DNA of 64,000 bases from Pseudomonas guineae (GTDB lineage: Bacteria > Pseudomonadota > Gammaproteobacteria > Pseudomonadales > Pseudomonadaceae). Under the pieces are notes generated by a model. The model made no database searches and was not told the origin of the DNA. It was given only the letters and a program-made list of their open reading frames with translations. The DNA lies in NCBI RefSeq assembly GCF_900113745.1, contig NZ_FOQL01000005.1, positions 163,700-227,699 on the forward strand, read 5' to 3'. Numbering within the stretch: the first letter of the stretch is position 1; each line of letters starts with the position of its first letter. This document shows, one piece after another, positions 26,574 to 33,080 of this stretch. Both the position numbers and the translations under genes were made by a program.

Positions 26574-27140
26574 ATGCGCCCTCTACTCATCTGCCTACTA
26601 CTGAGCCTGGCCTTTACCGCCAATGCACAGATCTACAAATACACCGACGCCAATGGCAATACGGTCTTCACTGACCAGCCGCCAGAAGGCCAAGCGACAG
26701 AAAGTATCGCGCTCCCCGCCACCAATAGCGTGTCGATGCCGGTACCCAGCATTCCAGCCGCACCGCCAACCGACAACACCCTTGAAAAGGCTGCGCCTTA
26801 CAGCACCCTACAGCTGACGGGCCTACCAGACGATGAGGCTATGCGCGCCAACAATGGCACCTTCAGCGTTGGGGTGACGATAGAACCGCGCCTGGCCAAC
26901 AACCACCGCCTGCGCCTGCTGCTCGATGGCAAGCCCTATGGCCAACCAAGTAACGTACCGCGCCTGCAAGTGAGTAATGCCGACCGTGGCGAGCACAGCC
27001 TGGCCGTGGAAGTGCTAAGCGGCGAGCAGTCAGTCCAGCAAAGCGCCACCACAACCTTTACCGTGCAGCGGGTCAACACCAGCAGCCCGGCTTTTCGGCC
27101 GTCACCGCCGCCAAAGCCACAACCTAAGCCAGCACCCTGA
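26574..27140 (+). CDS. DUF4124 domain protein, first copy
   Basis: This 188-residue exported protein has a signal peptide ending FTANA, then the DUF4124 domain (QIYKYTDANGNTVFTDQPPE), a variable linker, a beta-sandwich-like second half (GTFSVGVTIEPRLANNHRLR, DRGEHSLAVEVLSGEQ) and a Pro-rich tail. The function is not established. It lies between glnA and ntrB with a paralogue directly downstream (two bases between stop and start), an arrangement conserved in pseudomonads, which suggests a link to nitrogen status; that is inference. Confidence 0.85.
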   Translation: MRPLLICLLLSLAFTANAQIYKYTDANGNTVFTDQPPEGQATESIALPATNSVSMPVPSIPAAPPTDNTLEKAAPYSTLQLTGLPDDEAMRANNGTFSVGVTIEPRLANNHRLRLLLDGKPYGQPSNVPRLQVSNADRGEHSLAVEVLSGEQSVQQSATTTFTVQRVNTSSPAFRPSPPPKPQPKPAP

Positions 27141-27142
27141 CT

Positions 27143-27763
27143 ATGCGTAACCTGTTGTTTTGCATCCTGATGCTGCTGGCCCTGCCCTCACTGGCGCAGG
27201 TCTACACCTATATAGACGCCGAAGGTAATCGCGTCTTCACCGACAAACCCAGGTCCGGCAACGCCGAGCGTGTCGAGCTAGCACCGAGCAACTCGATGCC
27301 AGCCATGCAGACGCCCGCAGCTCCGGTCATCACGCAGGCGCCACTGGAGCCGGCACAGCGCTACAACCTGCTGCGCATTTTGGTACCACAGCCCGACGCC
27401 ACCATCCGCGACAGCGCCGGCAACCTGATTGTCAGCATCAATAGCGAGCCGGGCCTGTATCCGCAGCACAGCTACCGCCTGCTAATGGATGGCCAACCCG
27501 TAGGCGAAGCAGGCAGTAGCCCGGTGTTCCCGCTGGAGAATATCGACCGCGGCACCCATCAACTGGCGGTTGAAGTTATTGACCAGGCAGGCCGCATCAT
27601 CGAGCGCACGCCCACTCAACCCTTCCACATGCAGCGCATTTCCCTGGCACAGAAGCGTAAGGCCAATCCCTGCAAAAAAGCGGATTACGGCGTACGCCCG
27701 GAATGTCCGATTAAGGACAAACCAGTGGAAAAGAAAAACATCCCCTTCGTCCCCTTTATCTGA
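27143..27763 (+). CDS. DUF4124 domain protein, second copy
   Basis: This 206-residue paralogue of the preceding protein has the same order: signal peptide (LPSLAQ), DUF4124 motif VYTYIDAEGNRVFTDKP, linker, then NLIVSINSEPGLYPQHSYRL and DRGTHQLAVEVIDQAGR. The C-terminus differs: instead of a Pro tail it carries a basic stretch with two cysteines (NPCKKADYGVRPECPIKDKP) that could form a disulfide. The tandem pair probably arose by duplication. The function is unknown. Confidence 0.85.
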   Translation: MRNLLFCILMLLALPSLAQVYTYIDAEGNRVFTDKPRSGNAERVELAPSNSMPAMQTPAAPVITQAPLEPAQRYNLLRILVPQPDATIRDSAGNLIVSINSEPGLYPQHSYRLLMDGQPVGEAGSSPVFPLENIDRGTHQLAVEVIDQAGRIIERTPTQPFHMQRISLAQKRKANPCKKADYGVRPECPIKDKPVEKKNIPFVPFI

Positions 27764-27773
27764 ATGGCCGCAG

Positions 27774-27790
27774 CGCACCAAACCTGTGCG
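27774..27790 (+). promoter_or_regulatory. Possible NtrC site upstream of ntrB
   Basis: CGCACC-N5-TGTGCG matches the NtrC consensus at nine of twelve fixed positions and forms the palindrome GCGCAC-N7-GTGCGC. It lies about 150 bp upstream of the predicted sigma-54 start of ntrB, a usual enhancer distance. Confidence 0.45.
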
Positions 27791-27906
27791 CTTATTGCCG
27801 GGCATTTCTATACTCTCCCTGTTTTGGGTCGCCCATTCAGCCCAGCTGCGCTGAAAAGCAGCTAATTCCCAGCATCCATGGCCAAAAACGCGTCTTTCCG
27901 GGGCTT

Positions 27907-27922
27907 TGGTTTGCTTCTTGCA
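27907..27922 (+). promoter_or_regulatory. Possible sigma-54 promoter of ntrBC
   Basis: TGGTTTGCTTCTTGCA keeps GG-N10-GC and the TTGCA element but lacks CA after TGG. Transcription would start near 27932, 38 bases before the ntrB ATG. With the upstream palindrome it would make ntrBC self-activated. Confidence 0.45.
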
Positions 27923-27969
27923 TTTTCCAGCTGCATTGCTGGAACCCAAGGGTCTGCTGACATCCCACT

Positions 27970-29055
27970 ATGATAATCAACGACGCTCTGCATCGCCTGC
28001 TACTGGATAATCTGACCACGGCCACGCTGCTGCTCAACGACAACCTGCGTCTTGAGTACATGAACCCTGCAGCGGAGATGCTGCTCGCCGTCAGCGGTCA
28101 ACGCAGCCATGGGCAGTTCATCAGCGAGCTATTTACCGAGTCCAGCGAAGCGCTGAGTGCACTGCGCCAGTCCGTGCAGCACGCTCATCCGTTCAACAAA
28201 CGCGAAGCCGTACTGACCTCGGTTAACGGCCAGACATTGACCGTCGACTACGCCGTGACCCCGGTCCTCAGCCGTGGTGAAACCCTGCTGCTACTGGAAG
28301 TGCATCCGCGCGATCGCCTGCTGCGCATCACCAAGGAAGAGGCGCAGCTGTCCAAGCAGGAGACCACCAAAATACTGGTGCGCGGCTTAGCCCACGAAAT
28401 CAAGAACCCCCTCGGCGGTATCCGCGGCGCGGCGCAGTTACTGGCCCGTCAACTACCCGAAGAAAGCCTCAAGGATTACACCAATGTGATCATCGAAGAG
28501 GCCGATCGCCTGCGTAATCTGGTCGACCGCATGCTTGGCTCGAACAAGCTGCCATCGCTGGCCATGACCAATGTGCACGAGGTGCTAGAGCGCGTTTGCA
28601 GCCTGGTTGAAGCCGAAAGCCAAGGCAGCATCATTTTGGTGCGCGACTACGATCCAAGCATTCCGGATGTATTAATCGACCGCGAGCAGATGATCCAGGC
28701 CGTGCTGAATATCGTGGGCAATGCCATGCAGGCGCTCGCCGCCCAGAGCGACCTGCGCCTGGGTCGCATTACCCTACGCACCCGCACCCTGCGCCAATTC
28801 ACTATTGGCCATTGTCGCCATCGCCTGGTGACCAAGATTGAAATCATCGACAACGGCCCAGGCATTCCGGCTGACCTGCAAGAAACCATCTTCTACCCCA
28901 TGGTCAGCGGGCGTGCCGACGGCACCGGGCTGGGCCTGGCCATTACCCAGAACATCATTAGCCAGCACCAAGGTTTGATCGAATGCGAGAGCCATCCTGG
29001 CCATACCGTGTTCTCGATCTTCCTGCCGCTGGAACAAGGAGTAACGCCGTCATGA
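27970..29055 (+). CDS. ntrB: Nitrogen regulation sensor kinase NtrB (GlnL)
   Basis: This 361-residue soluble histidine kinase phosphorylates or dephosphorylates NtrC according to PII (GlnB/GlnK) signals. It has an N-terminal PAS domain (residues ~10-110), the dimerisation and phosphorylation box GLAHEIKNPLGG with His142, and an ATPase domain with EIIDNGPGIP, GRADGTGLGLAI and GHTVFSIFLPL. No membrane helix is present, as expected. The stop overlaps the ntrC start (ATGA). Confidence 0.97.
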   Translation: MIINDALHRLLLDNLTTATLLLNDNLRLEYMNPAAEMLLAVSGQRSHGQFISELFTESSEALSALRQSVQHAHPFNKREAVLTSVNGQTLTVDYAVTPVLSRGETLLLLEVHPRDRLLRITKEEAQLSKQETTKILVRGLAHEIKNPLGGIRGAAQLLARQLPEESLKDYTNVIIEEADRLRNLVDRMLGSNKLPSLAMTNVHEVLERVCSLVEAESQGSIILVRDYDPSIPDVLIDREQMIQAVLNIVGNAMQALAAQSDLRLGRITLRTRTLRQFTIGHCRHRLVTKIEIIDNGPGIPADLQETIFYPMVSGRADGTGLGLAITQNIISQHQGLIECESHPGHTVFSIFLPLEQGVTPS

Positions 29056-30485
29056 GCAGCAGTGAAACCGTCTGGATTGTCGATGACGACCGCTCTATCC
29101 GCTGGGTTCTGGAAAAGGCCTTGCAGCAGGAAGGCATGACCACCCAGAGTTTTGACAGCGCCGACGGCGTCCTCAGCCGCCTGGCGCGGCAGCAGCCCGA
29201 TGTCATCCTCTCCGATATTCGCATGCCCGGCGCCAGCGGGCTGGAGCTACTGGCGCGCATTCGGGAGATGCACCCGCGCCTGCCCGTGATCATCATGACC
29301 GCGCACTCCGACCTCGACAGCGCAGTAGCCTCCTATCAGGGCGGTGCGTTTGAATACCTACCCAAGCCGTTCGACGTTGACGAAGCCGTTGCCTTGGTTA
29401 AGCGCGCCAACCAGCACGCCCAGGAGCAGCAGGGCTTTAGCGCACCAGTCGAGCAGCCGCCGACGCCGGAAATCATCGGTGAGGCGCCGGCCATGCAGGA
29501 GGTATTCCGCGCCATCGGTCGCCTCTCACACTCCAATATCACCGTGCTGATCAACGGCGAGTCCGGTACTGGCAAGGAGCTGGTTGCCCATGCCCTGCAC
29601 CGCCACAGCCCGCGCGCTGCCTCACCCTTTATCGCCCTGAACATGGCAGCGATTCCCAAAGACTTGATGGAGTCCGAACTGTTTGGCCATGAAAAAGGAG
29701 CCTTTACCGGGGCAGCCAATCAACGTCGCGGACGCTTCGAGCAGGCCGACGGCGGCACCTTGTTTCTCGATGAAATCGGCGACATGCCGGCCGATACGCA
29801 AACCCGCCTGCTGCGCGTGCTGGCCGACGGTGAGTTCTACCGGGTCGGCGGCCACACCCCGGTCAAAGTGGATGTGCGCATCATCGCCGCCACCCATCAA
29901 AACCTGGAAGTTTTGGTGCAAGCCGGCAAGTTTCGTGAAGACCTGTTCCACCGCCTTAATGTGATTCGCATCCACATTCCACGCCTGTCTGATCGCCGCG
30001 AAGACATCCCCACCCTGGCCCGGCATTTCCTTAGCCGCGCGGCGCTGGAGCTAGCAGTCGAGCCCAAACTGCTAAAAAGCGAAACCGAAAACTACCTGGC
30101 GCAACTGCCTTGGCCGGGCAACGTGCGCCAACTGGAAAACACCTGCCGCTGGATTACCGTCATGGCCTCAGGCCGTGAAGTGCATGTCGGCGACCTACCG
30201 CCCGAACTGCTTAACCAACCGCAGGAAAACGCCCCCGCTAGCAGTTGGGAGCAGGGTTTACGGCAGTGGGCCGAGCAAGCGCTGAGCCGCGGCCAATCCA
30301 ACCTGCTGGATACTGCGGTGCCGGCCTTTGAGCGGATCATGATCGAAACCGCTCTCAAGCACACCGCCGGCCGCCGCCGTGACGCCGCCGTACTGCTGGG
30401 CTGGGGGCGCAACACCCTGACGCGTAAGATCAAAGAGCTGGGCATGAACCTCGACAGCAGCGATGACGAGGATGGCGACGACTGA
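29052..30485 (+). CDS. ntrC: Nitrogen regulator NtrC (GlnG), sigma-54 activator
   Basis: From ATG 29052 the protein has 477 residues: a receiver domain with Asp55 (SDIRMPG), an AAA+ domain with Walker A GESGTGKE, the sigma-54 contact loop GAFTGA and Walker B LFLDEIGD, and a Fis-type helix-turn-helix (RRRDAAVLLGWGRNTLTRKI). When phosphorylated by NtrB it activates sigma-54 promoters such as the one upstream of glnA here. The frame is open further upstream inside ntrB, but the ATGA overlap and the conserved start VWIVDDDRSIR fix the start. Confidence 0.98.
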   Translation: MSSSETVWIVDDDRSIRWVLEKALQQEGMTTQSFDSADGVLSRLARQQPDVILSDIRMPGASGLELLARIREMHPRLPVIIMTAHSDLDSAVASYQGGAFEYLPKPFDVDEAVALVKRANQHAQEQQGFSAPVEQPPTPEIIGEAPAMQEVFRAIGRLSHSNITVLINGESGTGKELVAHALHRHSPRAASPFIALNMAAIPKDLMESELFGHEKGAFTGAANQRRGRFEQADGGTLFLDEIGDMPADTQTRLLRVLADGEFYRVGGHTPVKVDVRIIAATHQNLEVLVQAGKFREDLFHRLNVIRIHIPRLSDRREDIPTLARHFLSRAALELAVEPKLLKSETENYLAQLPWPGNVRQLENTCRWITVMASGREVHVGDLPPELLNQPQENAPASSWEQGLRQWAEQALSRGQSNLLDTAVPAFERIMIETALKHTAGRRRDAAVLLGWGRNTLTRKIKELGMNLDSSDDEDGDD

Positions 30486-30507
30486 ACCGTCATCACCCGC
30501 GCAGAAT

Positions 30508-30535
30508 AAAAACGGGCCCATTGGGCCCGTTTTTA
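30508..30535 (+). terminator. Rho-independent terminator of ntrBC
   Basis: AAAAACGGGCCC-ATT-GGGCCCGTTTTT, a perfect GC stem with a T run, lies 22 bases after the ntrC stop. Confidence 0.93.
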
Positions 30536-30560
30536 ATTACTGCGCTCAGCACACTGAACA

Positions 30561-30577
30561 TGCGCCAAAGCAATGCA
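30561..30577 (+). promoter_or_regulatory. Possible NtrC site after ntrC
   Basis: TGCGCC-N5-AATGCA matches the NtrC consensus at nine of twelve fixed positions. Its centre lies about 139 bp before the start predicted from the sigma-54 site at 30682, the same distance as at glnA. Confidence 0.4.
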
Positions 30578-30681
30578 CGCGCACCTCTGCGGTTCAGCCA
30601 CCACCGCCCGCACACCTCAAAAACCGCCCTACGCCGCCTTAAACTCAGTATTTATAGGCCCTGCAGCCAACGTAATAAAAC

Positions 30682-30697
30682 TGGCACACAGTCTGCA
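30682..30697 (+). promoter_or_regulatory. Sigma-54 promoter in the ntrC downstream spacer
   Basis: TGGCACACAGTCTGCA has a perfect TGGCAC -24 element and TGCA at -12, with GG-N10-GC spacing. It points rightward, but the next gene on that strand starts about 480 bp away and the intervening gene is on the opposite strand. The likely product is therefore a non-coding RNA. Confidence 0.6.
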
Positions 30698-30707
30698 TAG
30701 ACTTATG

Positions 30708-30760
30708 CAATCCCAGTTTCGGGGACCTTGGTACAGGCAGGCCGGGGAATCCCCTCTTTT
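30708..30760 (+). ncRNA. Candidate nitrogen-regulated small RNA (NrsZ-like position)
   Basis: Transcription from the sigma-54 site would start near 30708 and could end at the small hairpin GGGG-AAT-CCCC followed by TCTTTT at 30744-30760, giving about 50 nt. The stem is short, so the end is uncertain and the RNA may run on, antisense to the gene at 30759-31190. In P. aeruginosa the NtrC/RpoN-dependent RNA NrsZ is, as I recall, encoded just downstream of ntrC; that RNA is longer, and sequence likeness was not tested here. Confidence 0.4.
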
Positions 30761-31190
30761 ATTGTTCCACCAGGCTGACCAGCAGCCGCCAGCGCCCGTC
30801 TACCTCTTCAGCGCGCCAATCGCCGCGCAAGGGACGGGCTGCCAGCACTCGCAAGACCAGATCCTTTCTTTCGCGCTGCAATCGCCAATTAGCCAAGCGC
30901 CCCTGCACCTGTAACTGGCCTTGTTGTTCGCGGCCAAAACTCTCTAGCCGCAGGATAAAAACGCCACCCGCATGCTCTTCGCGCGGCACCGGTTCGACGT
31001 TGAACCACAGTTCAAGACCTTGCTCACGCTCCTCAACCCGCTCCAGCCAGAGCGGGTCCGGCTGAAACAATCGGCCAATCATCAAACCGATCAAAAAGCC
31101 AAATAGCGCCAACGAACCGATCACCCGCACCCACGGACGTGGCCGCGGGTCTGTAGAATGCTGCTCGCCTTCAAGCTCGGAGCCGCGCAT
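30759..31190 (-). CDS. Single-pass membrane protein of unknown function
   Basis: This 143-residue protein has a short cytoplasmic N-terminus, one membrane helix (VIGSLALFGFLIGLMIGRLF, about residues 23-42) and a periplasmic beta-rich remainder (LWFNVEPVPREEHAGGVFIL, WRLQRERKDLVLRVLAARPL). It sits between ntrC and trmL as in P. aeruginosa, where the gene is uncharacterised. Its only ATG overlaps the trmL ATG on the opposite strand; GTG codons some 20 residues in would shorten the cytoplasmic part. Its 3' end lies opposite the candidate small RNA. Confidence 0.75.
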   Translation of the reverse strand: MRGSELEGEQHSTDPRPRPWVRVIGSLALFGFLIGLMIGRLFQPDPLWLERVEEREQGLELWFNVEPVPREEHAGGVFILRLESFGREQQGQLQVQGRLANWRLQRERKDLVLRVLAARPLRGDWRAEEVDGRWRLLVSLVEQ

Positions 31191-31677
31191 GTTTCACGTC
31201 ATCCTTTTTCAACCAGAAATTCCACCGAATACCGGCAACATTATCAGGCTCTGCGCCAACAGCGGCTGCCACCTGCACCTGGTCGAACCCTTGGGCTTCG
31301 ACCTGGATGACAAACGCCTGCGCCGTGCCGGCCTGGACTATCACGAATACGCCACGCTGCAGCGCCACGCCGACCTCGCCAGCTGCCTGGAAAGCCTCGG
31401 TCAGCCGCGCGTATTCGCGTTCACCACCAAGGGCTCGCAACCGTTCCATCAGGTCAGTTATCAACCCGGCGATGCCTTCTTGTTCGGCCCGGAAAGCCGC
31501 GGCCTGCCTCTGGAGGTGCGCGACAGCCTGCCGCCCGAGCAACGCGTGCGCCTGCCAATGCGCGACGGCTGCCGCAGCCTCAACCTGGCCAACACCGTTG
31601 CCGTGGCGGTGTATGAGGCCTGGCGCCAGCATGAGTTCGCCATGCCCGAGGCGACTACCGCAGCGTCGCAGGAATAA
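31189..31677 (+). CDS. trmL: tRNA (cytidine(34)-2'-O)-methyltransferase TrmL
   Basis: This 162-residue SPOUT enzyme methylates the 2'-OH of the wobble base (C or cmnm5U 34) in tRNA-Leu isoacceptors. It matches TrmL from end to end: FHVILFQPEIPPNTGNIIRL at the N-terminus, the knot segment FLFGPESRGLP and MRDGCRSLNLANTVAVAVYE at the C-terminus, which forms the SAM site. The ATG at 31189 overlaps, on the other strand, the start of the neighbouring gene, so its promoter must lie inside that gene. Confidence 0.95.
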   Translation: MFHVILFQPEIPPNTGNIIRLCANSGCHLHLVEPLGFDLDDKRLRRAGLDYHEYATLQRHADLASCLESLGQPRVFAFTTKGSQPFHQVSYQPGDAFLFGPESRGLPLEVRDSLPPEQRVRLPMRDGCRSLNLANTVAVAVYEAWRQHEFAMPEATTAASQE

Positions 31678-31698
31678 GCCGTCTTATTTGACTGCCAA

Positions 31699-31726
31699 TA
31701 AAAAAGCGCCCCGAGGCGCTTTTTTA
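31699..31726. terminator. Bidirectional rho-independent terminator
   Basis: AAAAAAGCGCC-CCGA-GGCGCTTTTTT lies between the convergent trmL and secB genes, with A and T flanks suited to both directions. Confidence 0.92.
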
Positions 31727-31741
31727 TTGCATGGCAGCGGC

Positions 31742-32227
31742 TCAGTGAGCAACGGCTGGCGCAGCAGCCTGCTGCATGCGCTGCAGCTCTTGCGCGTACA
31801 GCGCATCGAAGTTCACCGGAGCGAGCATCAGCGCCGGGAAAGAACCACGCACTACCAGGCTGTCCAGCGTCTCGCGGGCATACGGGAAGAGGATGTTCGG
31901 GCAGAACGCACCAAGGGTGTGGCTCATGGAGGCGGCGTCCAGCCCCTGGATCAGGAAGATCCCGGCCTGCTGCACTTCAGCAATAAACGCCGTTTCTTCA
32001 CCGTTTTTCACGGTAACCGAGAGCGTCAGCACCACTTCGTGAAAGTCACCGTCCAACGCTTTCTGACGGGTATTGAGATCCATGGCGACGCTCGGCGTCC
32101 ACTCTTGGCGGAAAATTTCCGGGCTCTTCGGCGCTTCAAAGGACAGGTCACGCACGTAGATGCGCTGCAGGGAGAATTGCGGGTTCTGTTCGCCCTGAGC
32201 GGCGCCGTTGCTAGCTTGTTCTGTCAT
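31742..32227 (-). CDS. secB: Protein-export chaperone SecB
   Basis: This 161-residue cytoplasmic tetrameric chaperone keeps precursors unfolded and hands them to SecA. The conserved stretches FSLQRIYVRDLSFEAPKSP, LTLSVTVKNGEETAFIAEVQ, CPNILFPYARE and PALMLAPVNFDALY are all present. It is downstream of grxC and the rhodanese gene on the same strand, an order shared with other gammaproteobacteria. Confidence 0.97.
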   Translation of the reverse strand: MTEQASNGAAQGEQNPQFSLQRIYVRDLSFEAPKSPEIFRQEWTPSVAMDLNTRQKALDGDFHEVVLTLSVTVKNGEETAFIAEVQQAGIFLIQGLDAASMSHTLGAFCPNILFPYARETLDSLVVRGSFPALMLAPVNFDALYAQELQRMQQAAAPAVAH

Positions 32228-32268
32228 GGCAAAGCCTTCTTGTCGTTAGGTACGGATAAACAGGGGAG

Positions 32269-32523
32269 TTAAACCTTGAGCAGCGCGTCGAGCTTACCGG
32301 CGCGCTCCAGGGCATACAGGTCATCACAGCCACCCACATGGGTGCTGCCAATCCAGATTTGCGGCACCGAGGTCTGCCGCGCCTTGCGGGTCATTTCCGC
32401 ACGCACGCCCGGCTGACCGTCGACCTTGATTTCTTCGAAAGCCACGCCCTTCTTCGCCAACAGTTGCTTGGCACGGGTGCAGAACGGGCACCAGTCGCTG
32501 GAGTAAATGACGACAGGCTGCAT
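32269..32523 (-). CDS. grxC: Glutaredoxin 3
   Basis: This 84-residue glutaredoxin reduces disulfides with glutathione. It has the dithiol active site CPFC at residues 12-15, the cis-proline segment TSVPQIWI and the glutathione-binding GGCDDLYAL. It lies one base after the rhodanese gene and 41 bp before secB, probably in one transcript. Confidence 0.96.
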   Translation of the reverse strand: MQPVVIYSSDWCPFCTRAKQLLAKKGVAFEEIKVDGQPGVRAEMTRKARQTSVPQIWIGSTHVGGCDDLYALERAGKLDALLKV

Positions 32524-32524
32524 C

Positions 32525-32938
32525 TCACTTCACCAACGGTAGGTTGTCGCCACGCCAGCTGGCAATGCCACCCGACAGCTTGGCGGCAGTGAAACCGGCC
32601 TTTTTCAGGTCACGACAAACCGTGCCAGCATGCTGGCCCATGGCATCGACCACAATCAGGGTCTTGGCCTTGTGCTTGTCCAGCTCAACCATACGGCCTA
32701 CCAGTTTTTCGTACGGAATATTTAGCGCACCGACGATATGTCCGGCAGAGAAATCCTTCTGCCCGCGAATATCCAGCACCACGCCTTGATCGCTGTTAAC
32801 CAGCGCAGTCAGCTCGCGGCTGCTCAGGCTCTGCCCGCCCTTACGCGCTTCGGTGAAGATCAGCAGTGCAAGCACGGTCACGAACAACCCGCTCAGTACG
32901 TAGTGAGTAGTGGCAAATTCAATCAAGTTGGCGAGCAT
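32525..32938 (-). CDS. Membrane-anchored rhodanese-like protein
   Basis: From ATG 32938 the protein has 137 residues: one N-terminal membrane helix (YVLSGLFVTVLALLIFTEA) and a cytoplasmic rhodanese domain (VLDIRGQKDFSAGHIVGALN). At the loop where active rhodaneses carry cysteine the sequence reads VVDAMGQHAG, so the usual sulfur-accepting Cys is not there; a cysteine does occur a few residues later (TVCRDL). It may be a non-catalytic member. YibN of E. coli holds the same gene position beside grxC and secB. Confidence 0.88.
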   Translation of the reverse strand: MLANLIEFATTHYVLSGLFVTVLALLIFTEARKGGQSLSSRELTALVNSDQGVVLDIRGQKDFSAGHIVGALNIPYEKLVGRMVELDKHKAKTLIVVDAMGQHAGTVCRDLKKAGFTAAKLSGGIASWRGDNLPLVK

Positions 32939-33080
32939 TGTGCGGTTCCGGGGCGGTAAAATGTCGGCCAGTATACACAGCCACACAGGCCGGCCAAACC
33001 CCGCCCGACGGTGACGTTTGCGCCACTTAGCCGTAAAATGCCGAGTCTTTTTCGCCCCTCACGCAGAGCGAGCCAGCTTT

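Noticed and set aside
30573..30914. Plus-strand frame of 113 codons after ntrC
   Set aside because: It crosses the sigma-54 site and runs antisense to the membrane-protein gene; no family pattern or ribosome site.
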